NCBI GenBank assembly: GCA_949825045.1
Contig: OX463816.1
Location: forward strand, 12,705,579-12,769,578
Length of the DNA: 64,000 nt
Reading direction: 5' to 3'
DNA from: Argyresthia goedartella
Lineage: Eukaryota; Arthropoda; Insecta; Lepidoptera; Argyresthiidae
Made by a program: the position numbers and the translations under genes. Below, piece by piece: positions 23,029 to 34,759 of this stretch. The notes under the pieces were generated by a model. That model saw nothing but the letters and a program-made list of their open reading frames with translations. It searched no databases and had not been told where the DNA came from. Numbering within the stretch: position 1 is the first letter of the stretch; each line of letters begins with the position of its first letter.

Positions 23029-23640
23029 CTGAAAATATGCGTAGTAAAAAAAAAAGTGTGAAATTCCTCAAAACAGTTGCGATCTTTGTTGAAACAAAGA
23101 TACAAACAAAATTTTTTGCACATCACTTGGGATTTCTGATTGCGCCCTTCCATTTTACACCTTTGGCGATCAGTTCGCCAATTGGGCCAGTGGTCGAACC
23201 TGTCTCTAGACACTTCAATCGGAGGCAATTCTATGCGTCGCCTTGATCGCCCCTTTTTAATTGTTTCAACATCGGTCGTCCTCGTTTGCGTGTAGTCGGT
23301 GTATATACTTTTGAGTCTTTGTGCATCAATACGTCTGCTATGATTAATTTGAAGTCAAGTGTGGCAAGTATATGTCTTCACCTTTCTGTTTCATGACTCT
23401 CCGCCATAGTAACCAACTATTCACGCAACAGAGATCAATGAAATGGAAGAACAGTCGGTGGTACCATTTTTACTGCGGATTTTGATTTTATAGAAGCCTA
23501 ACATGGCATCTAGTAAATCTACACCACCCATGTATTTGTTATAGATAGTAACTGCTTTTGGGCAAGGAACATCAAGTCGACACTTTTGTTGTTTGGAACG
23601 TATAAAATATATTATTAAAAGAAAAGTTATATAATACACT
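23029..23640 (-). pseudogene. piggyBac-like transposase, C-terminal part
   Basis: On the minus strand: CPKAVTIYNKYMGGVDLLDA, then after a frameshift KWYHRLFFHFIDL-CCVNSW, then a C-terminal piece with RLPPIEVSRDRFDHWP and the Cys/His cluster CKKFCLYLCF-NCFEEFH. MGGVDLLD carries the third catalytic Asp region of the family. The C-terminal Cys-rich finger is the usual DNA-binding end. The N-terminal two thirds lie at 29835-30480, so this is one element split by later insertions. Frameshifts near 23470 and a damaged stretch near 23290-23400 make it inactive. Confidence 0.8.
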
Positions 23641-23662
23641 ATGATACATACATATATCAAGG

Positions 23663-23666
<4 letters not shown>

Positions 23667-23720
<54 letters not shown>
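23667..23720. repeat. (TA)n microsatellite
   Basis: About 54 bp of almost pure TA. It lies between the piggyBac C-terminal fragment and the 3' end of the LINE on the minus strand and may have grown from the LINE tail. Confidence 0.9.
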
Positions 23721-23727
<7 letters not shown>

Positions 23728-23823
23728 ATACACACCTTAAAAATATATATTACAATTCAATTAAATTTGAAATATAATAACAATTATTTAACAAAAAATA
23801 ATTCATTAACAAAAACAATTAAT

Positions 23824-24710
23824 TCAATAGCACAAACAAAAAGTGACTGCCCTTGTGAACTCCAACATTGAACAACAAAAAAGGTCAATGTTAGTCCTGC
23901 CCGCCACTTGATTAAATAGAGCCAGAGCCCGCACCACCGGTGCCTCCCGCAGCACGCTTGTTCGTGCCATCGGCACGCAGAATAAGGAGTGACTCCTCGC
24001 TCTCAGGTAGTTGTCAGGTACACGAAGCCCTAACAACGGTAGTATCTGGGGGTTGTGCAGTTTCCCTCGCAGCACTTTTAGCACATAGGTCGCTAGTGCG
24101 AGGCCCCTCCTCACTTCCAGCTCATTGTATCCAACCATGCCCATCACGAACAGGCTCGGATACATAAGTGGGTAACAAGGATAGACCCCGTACCGCTTCA
24201 AATATAAATACCTCAGGAAACGATTTTGTATTTTCTCCAGCATTTGGCTATATTTAGTTTCATGTGGATGCCAGATGATTGCATTGCTTTCAAGTTTACT
24301 CCGAACCAAGGTATTATACAAAACTTTTACCACCTCGATACTTTTAAACTTACTCGCCTGTCTGAGAATAAAACCTAACTTTCTGAAAGCTTGTTTGCAT
24401 ATAGTATTAATGTGATCCCGAAACGTCAAGTCTGACTTCATTAAAACCCCCAGATCCTTAATTTCAGAACTCCGTGCCATCTCTACACCATCCACAGCGT
24501 ACCGGTGGCGGAGAGGCTCGTGAGCGCGGCTGTAGGTCATCATCGCACACTTCGATACATTGAAGTAGAGTTTATTACGGTGACTCCACTCCACCACCCT
24601 ATCTATATCACCTTGCAACCGCTCACAGTCTGCGCTGGTGCTTACCTTCAGGAGGAGTTTTAGGTCATCCGCAAACAATAAGCAAAATAAAGCGCCCCGG
24701 AACATATCAG
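23824..24710 (-). pseudogene. LINE RT C-terminal fragment (Jockey/CR1 group)
   Basis: The minus strand gives LLFADDLKLLLKVST, then NVSKCAMMTYSRAHEP, IKDLGVLMKSDLTFRDHI and KQAFRKLGFILRQA. These are the catalytic FADD box and downstream blocks of a LINE reverse transcriptase. The N-terminal half is missing. The fragment is open and continues without a stop into the nuclease-like end of the neighbouring element, forming one 438-codon frame (25140-23824). It ends CLCY followed by an AT-rich 3' UTR and the TA tract. Confidence 0.8.
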
Positions 24711-25863
24711 ATGCAAAGGTCCCCATCACGCTGGCGGCGTTTCCGCGCTGCACTGCGAGGGAGATCCTCTGCATAAGATAGAACCCGGAGCGGCGGTCAT
24801 AGCCACGGTCCGTCAGGCGGCGCCCTATTTCCCTAATATACTGGCCCAAAAGCACAGAGTACTTTTGGGTCTTCATCCTCGCTGCCTCTTCCGCTGCGGC
24901 CCCCGGGGTGGACACGGTCGATGCCAGGTGGGAGGGAGCGAATGTGCAGACACACGTCGAATCCCAAAGCAATGACCGTCCCCTCTCCCACGGGATCATG
25001 GTCAGGCCATCCGGGCGTTTCCCATCGGTACGACACAGCCCCGCGGGCTCCAATACACAAGGTATATTGGCTGTTACAAGAGCCCGCGCTTCGAACGCAG
25101 TGAAGACCGTGTCGACCATGAGCGTCCACACCCGCACCACACGTGCAACGTGTCATTGTCCAGAAATATTCCTAGTTGAGGAGAAGGCAAGGCGTGGAGC
25201 CAGAGCCCTGACTCTGGCTGCGAAACTGCGCGCAGTCGTGCCAGCTCGACCCCCGAACTCCGGTCCAATAACTCGTTAAGCGTGACACCGCACGATAACT
25301 CATACCAATTACGTTGTGAGTGCGGGTGCTGGGGCGGAGTGCTACCAGGACACCAATCATGCCATAGCCCTAATGCCTCCTCCGCGAAAGGGATACGAAA
25401 ACCATCACCATGGATATGTAAAATAAGAGTGACAAGGTCTCGCACCTCATGCGACGAAGACAAGAAGGCCGGCAGCTCGGTGTCGCGCAACCGTCGAATG
25501 CCTAAACCACCGTGCCTGATAGGCAAAGCTGCTTGGCACCACTGAGTGGAAGTCATTTCGATATTGATAATCGATTCTAATGAGGTCTTCAGTACGTTAT
25601 CATACTCAGTGGATTCCTCCCTACAAAGCCACATCGGAGCCGTACGCAGCGTGTATGTATGCCTGGGAATTGACAGACAACTCCTCAGGATTGTTAGTGC
25701 GGCATGGGCTGGGAGTTGTTGTAAGTGATCCTTGGATGCCAAGAGAGCTCTTGTTTTGGCCGATAAGACACCCGGGATACCCTCGGGGAAGACTGGTGCA
25801 CCCAATAAAGTAAAGTTGGATTTGTCCAGTAATCTTAACCCTGGGGCTACGGAATAGACTTCT
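24711..25863 (-). pseudogene. C-terminal half of an RT/nuclease retroelement
   Basis: Read on the minus strand in three successive frames. First comes a 240-residue stretch with LLGAPVFPEG, LPIRHGGLGIRRL and LPAFLSSSHEVRD (25805-25150). Next is a CTCGAGVDAHGRHGLHC zinc-finger-like piece (about 25156-25090). Last is a nuclease-like piece with GKRPDGLTMIPW, SLLWDSTC, FAPSH and DRRSGFYLMQRISLAVQRG (25140-24720). The RPD...WD.T...K spacing resembles a PD-(D/E)XK or restriction-like endonuclease core. I recognise this architecture from uncharacterised RT proteins but cannot name a clade with certainty. Two frameshifts break it. Its N-terminal half is at 28408-29760. Confidence 0.65.
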
Positions 25864-28403
25864 TGTAACGTACTACCTCCTTGACCATATTGGCTACTGG
25901 CGGATTAGCCAGTTAAAAACTAAAACTATAAAAATTCGGAAATTCGGGTCTGGAATCTCGTCTGGCAGCTGATTGTTTTTTTGAGGCAGACATTGTTTGA
26001 GCTCTGAAACGTGAGGTTGTATCTTCTGCATCAATAATTTTTAAGTCACGCCTTTAGTTCAACTATATCACCAATATTCGACTCACGACCCTGTGATTAA
26101 TAAATGTATCTTGAGCCTGCCAACAATCTCTTTTGGTCAGGTTAGAGTCTCACTGTTTCAATGGCGCCCGGATTAAGGGAATATTGGTGATAGAGTTTTT
26201 TGTCTGGTCAGAGTAGTTAGGCCTTAAGAGCGCCGTAGAACGCTAGATTTCTTTCGTAGCTTGTATATTTTGTTGTTTATTTTTGTCTGACAGGAGTATA
26301 TTTGATCGTTTATCTGGGTACCTACCTCATTTCTACATTATTTATGGTCGCAGTCTGACGGCCGTTGTCATATTATAATTGTTGATAAATATTTTCCTCC
26401 AAATTCTCAGTACGAAAAATAAATTAATAAATTGTGAAGATTTTAGTAGGGAAACTTTTCGGACTATTAAATAATAAATAAGTTTAGTGTTTAACGGCCG
26501 ATTTCTCGTACATTTAATCTGTTGTTGACAGTCCTTTATCAATTTCAGCTGTCAAAACGGTAGATCAATGGCTTGATTTTGTACCAGAAACCGGGCGTTA
26601 GTCGTGTACTCTGCTTACTTTCATGTAAATTTGTACAGTTTACTAGATTGGTAGTAAACATGACGTTTCCTATAAAATATCTGTCGCTAAATAAGGCTGA
26701 ATTGGAGTATGTGGTTGAGCTTCGAGTTAAATTTAGCGCTTGTACTTGTGCCGAGCGATCTGTGTCTGTCTGAGAGCACCTTCTGTCTGAAGATAGGCTG
26801 CGACAGCGTTCTGTCTTATTCAATAGTAGTTAACGATTCCTTTATTTATGTAATAAGTATTTTGACCCTTGTATTCTAAAAACCTTCTATATCTACAGCT
26901 ACGTAAAAGTTCTTTATTGTGTAACGTTACTCTGCAATGTCTGTTACTTTAGGCCTCTTGAACTATAATTCTCTACTTTTTTACTCTTTGTTGTAGAATA
27001 GATATTCTACTCTATTATTATTTACTGTACCCACTAACGGTGCAGGAAGTCTTGAACACTTGAGGGAGCTGCCCCTCATGGTGTTATTCTGCGTTATTCT
27101 GCGTTACGATAGTAGCTAAGCTATCGGGGCGTTTATGTACTAAGGTTCTTATTTTAGTTCAAGGGATCTTGCTTATTTTTCAACTTCTGACAGTTAGTCT
27201 GGGTGTGCATTTGGCTATAATAATGGCACCCTGTGTGTAAGGCTGTGTTTACACGATGTTAGTGTGAACTCTTGTATGAACTTAGTATGAATTCTGATGT
27301 CTGATTGTTGGTACGAATGTGTGATGTTTGTATGTAGTTGAGCTAGACTGTTAGTTATATATTTCTCTGACATTGTAGATGGCGAGCTTTAGAGAATTTT
27401 ATCTTAAGTAGTTAATTTGGTAAGTTAGTTTAGTTTAGTTAGTATCTTAGCGGATTTTATCAGGTAAAATCCTACCCAAACAAGACGGGTATGTAACGTA
27501 CTACCTCCTTGACCATATTGGCTACTGGCGGATTAGCCAGTTAAAAACTAAAACTATAAAAATTCGGAAATTCGGGTCTGGAATCTCGTCTGGCAGCTGA
27601 TTGTTTTTTTGAGGCAGACATTGTTTGAGCTCTGAAACGTGAGGTTGTATCTTCTGCATCAATAATTTTTAAGTCACGCCTTTAGTTGCGGCGATGGGCT
27701 AGTCCCTTTAGTACTGTAATGGAGCTGAATGTTTAGTTGCTGTAAAGTGCAGTAGTTGATAATTATGAAACTTCCCTACTATCCCCAATCCATGGGTAAG
27801 CATTGGTTCGTAGTTAGTCTTTCTTATTCTCGTGTATTTTATACTCTCTATGTATTTCCCTTTTCTATACAGTGTCTATTGGACTGCGGCACTCTTAGAT
27901 CCTAATTACCCCAGGGCCCTCGTCGGAAGTCTCCGTGTGGGGAGCCGTCGCCTGATAGCTGGGCGCTGTAGCGCTTTTGTATTCCTATCATTCACACTGG
28001 TCTCTTTCCAGGGTTCCACGCTGAGGAGTAATATCCTCCTGGCGCTAACGGAGCTCTGAATCGGTTCCACGCTGAGGAGTAATATCCTCCTGGCGCTAAC
28101 GGAGCTCTGAATCGGTTCCACGCTGAGGAGTAATATCCTCCTGGCGCTAACGGAGCTCTGAATCGGTTCCACGCCGAGGAATAATATCCTCCTGGCGCTA
28201 ACCGCATAATCACTTGTTGACGTCTGGAGAAGTGGACCAGTCGGATTGAGTTTACCAAGGAGCTGAAATCTACAAATTCCCGGCGAGTCCCTATCCAGCG
28301 TTTCAACTATATCACCAATATTCGACTCACGACCCTGTGATTAATAAATGTATCTTGAGCCTGCCAACAATCTCTTTTGGTCAGGTTAGAGTCCACTGTT
28401 TCA
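25864..28403 (+). mobile_element. non-coding LTR retrotransposon (LARD/TRIM-like)
   Basis: Left LTR 25864-26160 (297 bp) and right LTR 27492-28403 (912 bp) both start TGTAACGTACTACCTCC and end CACTGTTTCA. TTCT precedes the left LTR (25860-25863) and follows the right LTR (28404-28407), a 4-bp target duplication. Directly after the left LTR is ATGGCGCCCGG, a primer-binding-site-like TGGCGCC. The internal 1331 bp has no RT, protease or integrase frame, so the element depended on enzymes made elsewhere. The right LTR contains about 612 bp that the left lacks, including a four-copy 51-bp tandem repeat. It sits inside the RT/nuclease retroelement. Confidence 0.8.
28012..28205. repeat. four-copy 51-bp tandem repeat in an LTR
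   Basis: Units start at 28012, 28063, 28114 and 28165, each beginning GGTTCCACGC and containing TAATATCCTCCTGGCGCTAA. The first three are identical or nearly so; the fourth has changes and ends early. As 51 is a multiple of three, open frames run through it on both strands without meaning. Confidence 0.9.
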
Positions 28404-28407
28404 TTCT

Positions 28408-29760
28408 GATAGCACTTCCGGGGAGACCTGGCTGGAACAGGGGTATAATTCGCATTTCTGTGGATTCACTTCCAGCCCCAACCTCGCTAACCCCTCGACA
28501 ACTGCTCTCAGATCCTCGATCACTACTTCCGGGCTGCCTCCGATGGTACCGTCATCCAAATACCATACGTTTACGTTACGGTGGACACTACATTCTGAAT
28601 TAAGGCTAAATAAGGCTAAGGTCCCAAAGGATCACCTTGCTGCGCCCCCACCTGAGACTCCACCAAATTGTCTCCTAAAAATAAGTTACTCGATCTGTAA
28701 TAACATTGGTGTAGAAACCGTTGCGAAGATTGACCTTTACTACAATATTATTTGTATTAGCCTCATACAGGGCAAAGGCCCGAGTAGCATGTATAGCCGC
28801 CTCGCAACCCAAGGGTACGCCAAAACCCAATTGGCGGGGCTGCAGAAATGAAGCCATCTCCTCTCTTACGGCGCGACACCCTAGCTTAGCCACTAAGCGA
28901 CGGATCACACTGCCTATGGCAATAGGCCGTAAGCCTCCATCCTTTTTTCGAAGGGCACACAATGAGGCACCGTATAAAAAAGGACAAACTTCCCTATTTA
29001 CCTCGCCTTTCAGCATGAAATTCGCCAAACTACAAACTGAGCCAAGAGTTTTCCACCGTTGTCGCCCGCAGCAGCCGACGTCAGCTCTTTAAGGTGTTCA
29101 GGGCGCAGCCCGTCCAAACCTGCCGCGGAACCATTAGAAAATTATGCGACAGCCTCGGAGACGTCCGACACTTCCACAGAAAGGAACTTGTCTGAGGAGG
29201 TCGGCTCTGGTGGGAAATCTAAAGAACGACCCGGAGAGGGATGTTTGAGGCGCAAGGCTTCCAATGTCTCCTCACTATTGTCAGCTACTGAGCAGTCAGA
29301 CATTAAAATCCTAACCGCTCCACCTAGGTCCCCATTATAAACCTTCGTTTCCACGGCCCTATAAAAGGATCGGCGACTAAACGCCCTTATACTGGACCGC
29401 GGATCTGACGTGACCAACCCTTGCGTCAGGGTACGCAAGGGTTGGTGTGCTGATATTGTTAATGTTTTCTTTCACTTTGGAAGTCAGCGACTGACTCCGA
29501 TTGTCGGAGGAAGGGACTCTTAGGCATTTGAATGAAAAAGTTAGAAGGGCAAACCAGTCCTCCGTCGAGTTGTTCTGAAAGCAGTGGTCCCGGCGGCAAG
29601 ACTTCTTGCACCCTTAGGAATATGTTTAAGGACCCTTACATTCTCCCTCAACAATGGTAACTGACCAAAAACTGGAGTGAGCACTTTACCATCACCAAGA
29701 ACAGCCTGAGACTGTTGCGAATGCAGACCTGTGTACCCTACTTATATGCACGTTCAAGCC
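28408..29760 (-). pseudogene. N-terminal half of the RT/nuclease retroelement
   Basis: Minus strand: a decayed leader (KHIPKGARSLAAGTTAFRTT region near 29640-29570), then RAFSRRSFYRAVETKVYNGD and LGGAVRILMSD (29438-29142), then the start of an RT domain (FLYGASLCALRKKDGGLRPI, RQLGFGVPLGCEAAIHATRA; 29028-28675). After a frameshift there is a QQGDPLGP block and a catalytic YLDDGTIGG block near 28560, then NPQKCELYP. The catalytic box is YLDD, not the usual YADD/FADD. The element is truncated exactly where the LTR retrotransposon is inserted (28404) and resumes on its other side at 25863. Confidence 0.7.
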
Positions 29761-29834
29761 CCGGGGAAAATTAAACTGCCTTGAGGAACTTGTAAAATAA
29801 AATTAAATGATACATTATTACCTCCATGTACAAT

Positions 29835-30480
29835 ATATGACCAATAAAATTTGGAATGACCAATGTTTGGAATATCTTTTCACAACTCCCATTGGTTCCT
29901 TTCCTACGAAGGATGAACACAAACTGACTGCTTTGTTGTCGACCCAATTCGTGACGGATAACTGAACGTCATCAACAGAGACACTTTTTTCGGAGCAATA
30001 CCCTCGTTCTTTATTTTTTAAAGCTTTTTTGGATAGATTTATATTTGGAGCTCTTCTCAGTTGTATTGTGCCTAATGTCAGAAGTCCTCTTTTGTGCTAG
30101 GTAGTTTGCCATTAGCTGCAAACTTGTGTACCAGTTATCTACAAAAATCTTGTGATTCAAGTTGTCTGAGACAGTCACCAATAGTCTTTGTACCACATTT
30201 CCTGACACTCCAAGATCGGGGCAGTTTTCAGGTGGATTAGGGTATTTTCCTCCGAAAAGTTCAAAATCATAGCTAAATCCACTGACACCGCTTAGTACGT
30301 AATTCAAATAGCCCCATTTATGGGGTTTCTTCGCATTGTACTGTCTAATACCTGAAGTTCGAGCCTTAGTAGGTATCATCTGTTCGTCAATTGACAATGT
30401 ACGAATCCATCGTGCATCGTCAGATATTTTAACGTCAGCTTTAATGTATATTGCTGTTTTCATTATTTTGTAAGTTAGAA
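29835..30480 (-). pseudogene. piggyBac-like transposase, central part
   Basis: The minus-strand frame 30463-30011 contains SIDEQMIPTKAR (first catalytic Asp region), KPHKWGYLNYVLSGVSGFSY, ENCPDLGVSGNVV and FVDNWYTSLQLM (second catalytic Asp region). A second frame near 29970-29870 reads VTNWVDNKAVSLCSSFVG and VKRYSKHW. This is the part that directly precedes the C-terminal fragment at 23640-23029 in piggyBac proteins. One transposase gene is therefore interrupted by about 6.2 kb of later insertions. The N-terminal start is not recognised. Confidence 0.85.
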
Positions 30481-30922
30481 TTATTGATCAGTTCACATTC
30501 GTCTATCAATAAGTGCGCACCAATTGTAATCATTACAAATAAAGTGATTTATCAAGTTATCACTCTTCTTTCCTGTTCCACCAATCATCATCAGAATCAA
30601 GTTTAAGGTACCGCCAGCAAGGGCTCGTACATTAAGTGGTCCTTCGAAACCTGTGTTTAGTGTAACTTTGTGTTTTAATCGTGTGACTGCGAATCGGCTC
30701 TGCTGGCCTGCCACCAGCGGCAATCCCCGGTAGAGTTGAGAAGGCGCAAAAGGTTATACGTGAGGAATACAAAAGCATTAGACACGCACGACCAAGCGAT
30801 CAAGGATTCAAGCCATAAGAAGGTTTTTATCAACAGAACAAGCTCTCCCAAGTTTAACAAGAGATCAAGCTCTACAAGTTAATCAAGTAACAAGGTTTAT
30901 CAAGAAACCCGTAAAAAGCGAA
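30481..30922. other. unassigned junction region
   Basis: A minus-strand open frame at 30723-30493 could be decayed piggyBac N-terminus, but no motif confirms it. The rest (30730-30920) has repeated ATCAAG words and no gene. It lies between piggyBac and the Pao/BEL fragment. Confidence 0.35.
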
Positions 30923-31347
30923 TGACAAGGAACTCAATTTTTAAAAACAACAAGGTTGAGCGACGGGCGATACCAAGTGCGACTTCCCCTTAAGTCCACT
31001 GCCGAATCAAATCTAGGGCAGTCGAAAAACAAAGCCATTGCGCAATTTTTACAACTCGAACGGAAATTTTCGAAGCATAAAATTATTGCTTCGCTTTACA
31101 AAGAATTTGTGGACGAATACCTATCGCTTGGACATATGAAGCGGGCACGTGACGACAAGTAACTCGAATATTTTTTGCCCCACCATTGCGTCTTACGAGA
31201 AGAATCTACTACAACGGCTCTTCGTGTGGTATTCAATGGATCCCAAAAAACTTCAAATGGGATCAGTTTGAATGACCTGATGCACAAAGGACCCAATTTA
31301 CAAAAAGATATTTTGATTCTTATACTAAAATGGAGACAACACAGAAT
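30923..31347 (+). pseudogene. Pao/BEL pol fragment, start of the RT region
   Basis: Plus frame: DGRYQVRLPLK, FLQLERKFSKHK, YKEFVDEYLSLGHM, an internal TAA, then YFLPHHCVLREESTTTALRV and VFNGSQKTSNGISLND. This is the family pattern before the RT palm (protease-RT linker and RT motif 1). The frame is cut at 31347 by the OTU-type LINE and continues at 36217. Gag, protease and the 5' LTR are missing. Confidence 0.85.
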
Positions 31348-32560
31348 GAGAGTGGCGTTTGTGTTGCCGGACCGAACGGACGTGTCCCCCCGAGATCTCC
31401 CAAACGCATTTAAACAAACAATAGTTTTCATCCCCGGCGCGCGCCTTTTGTTCTGCCTCCGGAGGCCCGAAAACGAGCCTGGCTTATACCGCGTGTTACT
31501 GTAAGGGTTACCTGGGGAATGTGCGTGATCCATCTAGGCACCCCATCTGTGCAATACCACGCATTTCAGTGATTGTGATGATACTAGTGCGGTCAAGTGT
31601 AATGAATGCCCAGAGAACTGCGCGATACTCTTAGACATCCCATCTGTGCAAGCCCTAGAATTTATTCTAGGCCAGGTGCACGTCTGAGCCACGCAGCGAC
31701 AGGCCGGCAGCGAGCGACGCCTACGCAACACACCCTCAACGCTACTGCCTCCACCACCACCGCCGCTAAACACACCAACCTGGTGAGATCATTCCGATTA
31801 GGACATCATTGATAGTGATTACCTACCTCTAACTTTATTTCTCTCAGCACCACTCGCCGCCTGACAATAATAAACCACCACTTACCGCGGCCGCGGTCGC
31901 CCCTATTGACTAAGGCATAATCACATTTATAGGTGCGTCATAGGCAGGATATAACAATTCCCTACCTACGCAATATCAAAATCAACTAATAAAACATTAT
32001 TATAGCTACATATACTTATATTGATTTGCCTGAAAATAAATTCGAGATAATTCTCCTCGAGATTTATTTTCTCCTCATCTTCGAAGGACCATTCAAAACA
32101 ATCATTAACAATAACCATCCACTAAACCCTGAAACTCAGTGAATAAGCCAACCCAAAACTTAACAATCCTAGAATTATTTTTATGTAGCTAAACTGCAAA
32201 TATACTAATCCCGACAATAAACAAAAACTAAACAAGTGCAGGCCATAAAAATGCCATCTCACCAAACTCCCAGAAACTAGACAAAACAATTGACTGCTAT
32301 TTAGGAACAATTGAAAAAGCTTCGAAGCACAAAAGGCTCACAACGTTCCCTCACACATCTGGCACCCATTCTATGGTGTCAGCCCATCTTGGAAATACCG
32401 GGAAACATTAGAATAAAAATAGATCGTAAAAAGCCAAACAGCGTCTCTCATCATACCGGCCATACACCTCTTAGAAACAACCCACACACACACATTCATA
32501 TTAGCTAAAATACCACGAGGCTTTCTCCTGTAGTAATATCTCACAATCTAAACTCTACCA
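31348..32560 (+). other. leader of the OTU-type LINE
   Basis: About 1.2 kb without a supported gene. The words CATCTGTGCAA occur twice (31545 and 31640 region). A CTAGAATTTATTCTAG palindrome lies near 31656. CAACCTGGTGAGATC at 31776 recurs at 33346 before the second OTU copy, which marks the start of the tandem duplication. Confidence 0.5.
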
Positions 32561-32930
32561 ATGCCCAGAGATGGAAACTGCCTGTTCCATGCAATTGCAG
32601 ACCAAATCAACCATCTGTTTGGAGCGACATTCAACCATACCCACATCAGAAGCGACTTAGCTAGATACGTGGAAGCTAACAGCAATTATCCACGCATCAA
32701 ACATGCGATCGACGCACCAAACGCAGAAGCTTTCACTGAGTACATAAAAAATCTCCACATACAGGGCACGTGGGGCGGTGAAGAAATTATCATAGCAGCC
32801 GCGGAGTTCTACGTAATAAGTGTAGCGATCCATCAACAAAATGGCCCATCAATCGTATATAGCCCCCAACAAGAATATAACTCAACTTGACCTTTTCCGA
32901 CAGCCACTACGACAGCGCATACATAATAGA
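32561..32930 (+). pseudogene. OTU-like cysteine protease domain, copy 1
   Basis: The frame 32561-32890 begins MPRDGNCLFHAIADQIN; DGNC with the Cys at residue 7 is the OTU catalytic motif. GTWGGEEIIIAAAEFY fits the middle of the domain. The catalytic His block (HYDSAY) follows at about 32905 but in another frame, after a stop at 32888, so a frameshift separates Cys from His. OTU enzymes cleave ubiquitin or ubiquitin-like chains; in retrotransposons they may process element or host proteins, which is inference here. Confidence 0.75.
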
Positions 32931-33984
32931 GCCCCAAAACGTAATCAAGAACCTATCAACAACCAGTCAAATCTACATCGCAGCATCTCACTTTTCCCAT
33001 ACCAAAATACAGCGCGACTACCAAAGTACCCTCAAGTTCCACCCGCCCCAAAAACAGATAATATGATAGCGGTAAATCTAAACACCTTCCCCCGGCCTAC
33101 CCAAAATGCACAACTCAAGATAAGATGACCAATGACTTTGATACTTACCGTACCGACACATACACTCACACGCCACAAACACATGCATCCCCCTCCGCCG
33201 GGTCAGATACAACCGGGTATTCATCTCTAGGGCCTTGTTCACGGACTGAACCTCGACCCGAGTCACGGACCTAACTAATATGCACTAATGAAGTGAATTG
33301 AAGTAGGTGATATCAGTGCAATGAGTCTCACTAGCTGAGCAACAACCTGGTGAGATCGCTGCGATTATGATAGCCCTAACTCAGATCAAAAGGCAAAACG
33401 AACTCTATATCTGGCAGGTAACCCCCTTCGTAATGCTAAATACCATTTCATAAACAGATACCACGCTCGCTTCAAATTACTACGCCAGCTCCAAACTATT
33501 CCACAGACACAGTGCCTAGATAGGTAGGCCAGAGATAGGTATACCTAAATACAAAACTAAGCAGGAACCTACCCAATAACAGTAAAACAAAACATAACCA
33601 TTTCTAACTTTATCCGGTCCGACAAGCCCACAAAAATAAAACAATAATGCAAGCCCGTCTACTACATAACTGCATATTCTGAGAAATAGCGAGAAACAGC
33701 AAACAATTGCACATCATAAAAGGATCATTTCACCATCTTCCAGAAAACAGGCAATTAACAAGACTTCCACTGATGAACAATAACAACAATAAAATCGGAG
33801 ACTTTTTGTCCTAAGCGGCTCTCTACCGAGAATAAGGGCGCACGAAGATACGCACAAACTTTGACAATCGCAACCCGTACGATCTGTTAATCGTAGACAA
33901 AGGTAGTTCAAATAAATCACGCTATCTCTAAGTTCTTTCTTTCAACAACATCCCAAGAAGATAACCTAATGGAAGCCTTACCAA

Positions 33985-34370
33985 CGCTGAGATGGTAACT
34001 GCCTATTCACCGCAATTGCTGACCAAATTAATCACCTATGTCAATTAACATGCAACCACACTCACATTCGTAAGGACCTAGTTAAATATGTAGAAGAAAA
34101 CGGCGATGAACAGAACAAAGCTCGCAATCACTGAGCCTGAAATCCTTAACAACTCACCACTGAAAATCTACGCAATTACGGTACTTGGGCTGGAGAGGAG
34201 ATTATAATACCAGCTGCCGAATACTTTCTACTTAACGCAACAATCCACCAGCAAAATACACCATCGCTCACATTCACGCCCAAGAATCCAGCGGATGCAG
34301 TGAAATCTACCAACCTCAACGTCACAGGACACCACTACGACAGCGTTTACTTGCTTGAATCGCCAAATTT
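33985..34370 (+). pseudogene. OTU-like cysteine protease domain, copy 2
   Basis: The plus frame from 33991 reads DGNCLFTAIADQINHL, THIRKDLVKYVEENG, then three clustered stops near 34132-34146, then in the same frame NYGTWAGEEIIIPAAEYF and HHYDSVYLLES. Cys (34000) and His (34333) are in one frame, unlike copy 1. It is a diverged tandem copy of the 31776-32930 segment, with related leader words. The stops make it inactive. Confidence 0.75.
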
Positions 34371-34759
34371 ACCCACGGATCAAGCAACCGATAACCAAAC
34401 TGATACACCATACTTTCGCCGATACTTAATGCAACACCCATGACCTCCTCAGGGTCAACCATAACATCAACAGAAGACATCCCAGACAACACCGGATATA
34501 CGATGATACGAAACAGCCCCATATGTAAACCACAAGTCACATGCGAGCGTATGCGCATTGCTACTTGGAAGGTTAGAGGATGCGCCGAAATAACTAAAAG
34601 ACTCAACATTGACGCGGAATTGACTAACAAAAACATACACATAGCCTATATACAGGAAACAAACATGATACATATGTCAAAACACTATCTCTGGTATCTG
34701 TATGCTCGCATCGGACAAGACGCTATAAAGAAATACAGGAAAAAGGGAATTATAGGAAC

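Noticed and set aside
22140..23720. CRISPR-like or satellite arrays
   Set aside because: The repeats are simple TA tracts; no spaced direct repeats were found, and the genome is eukaryotic.
27906..28306. Open minus-strand frames with a repeated 17-residue unit
   Set aside because: They are by-products of the 51-bp tandem repeat, whose length is a multiple of three.
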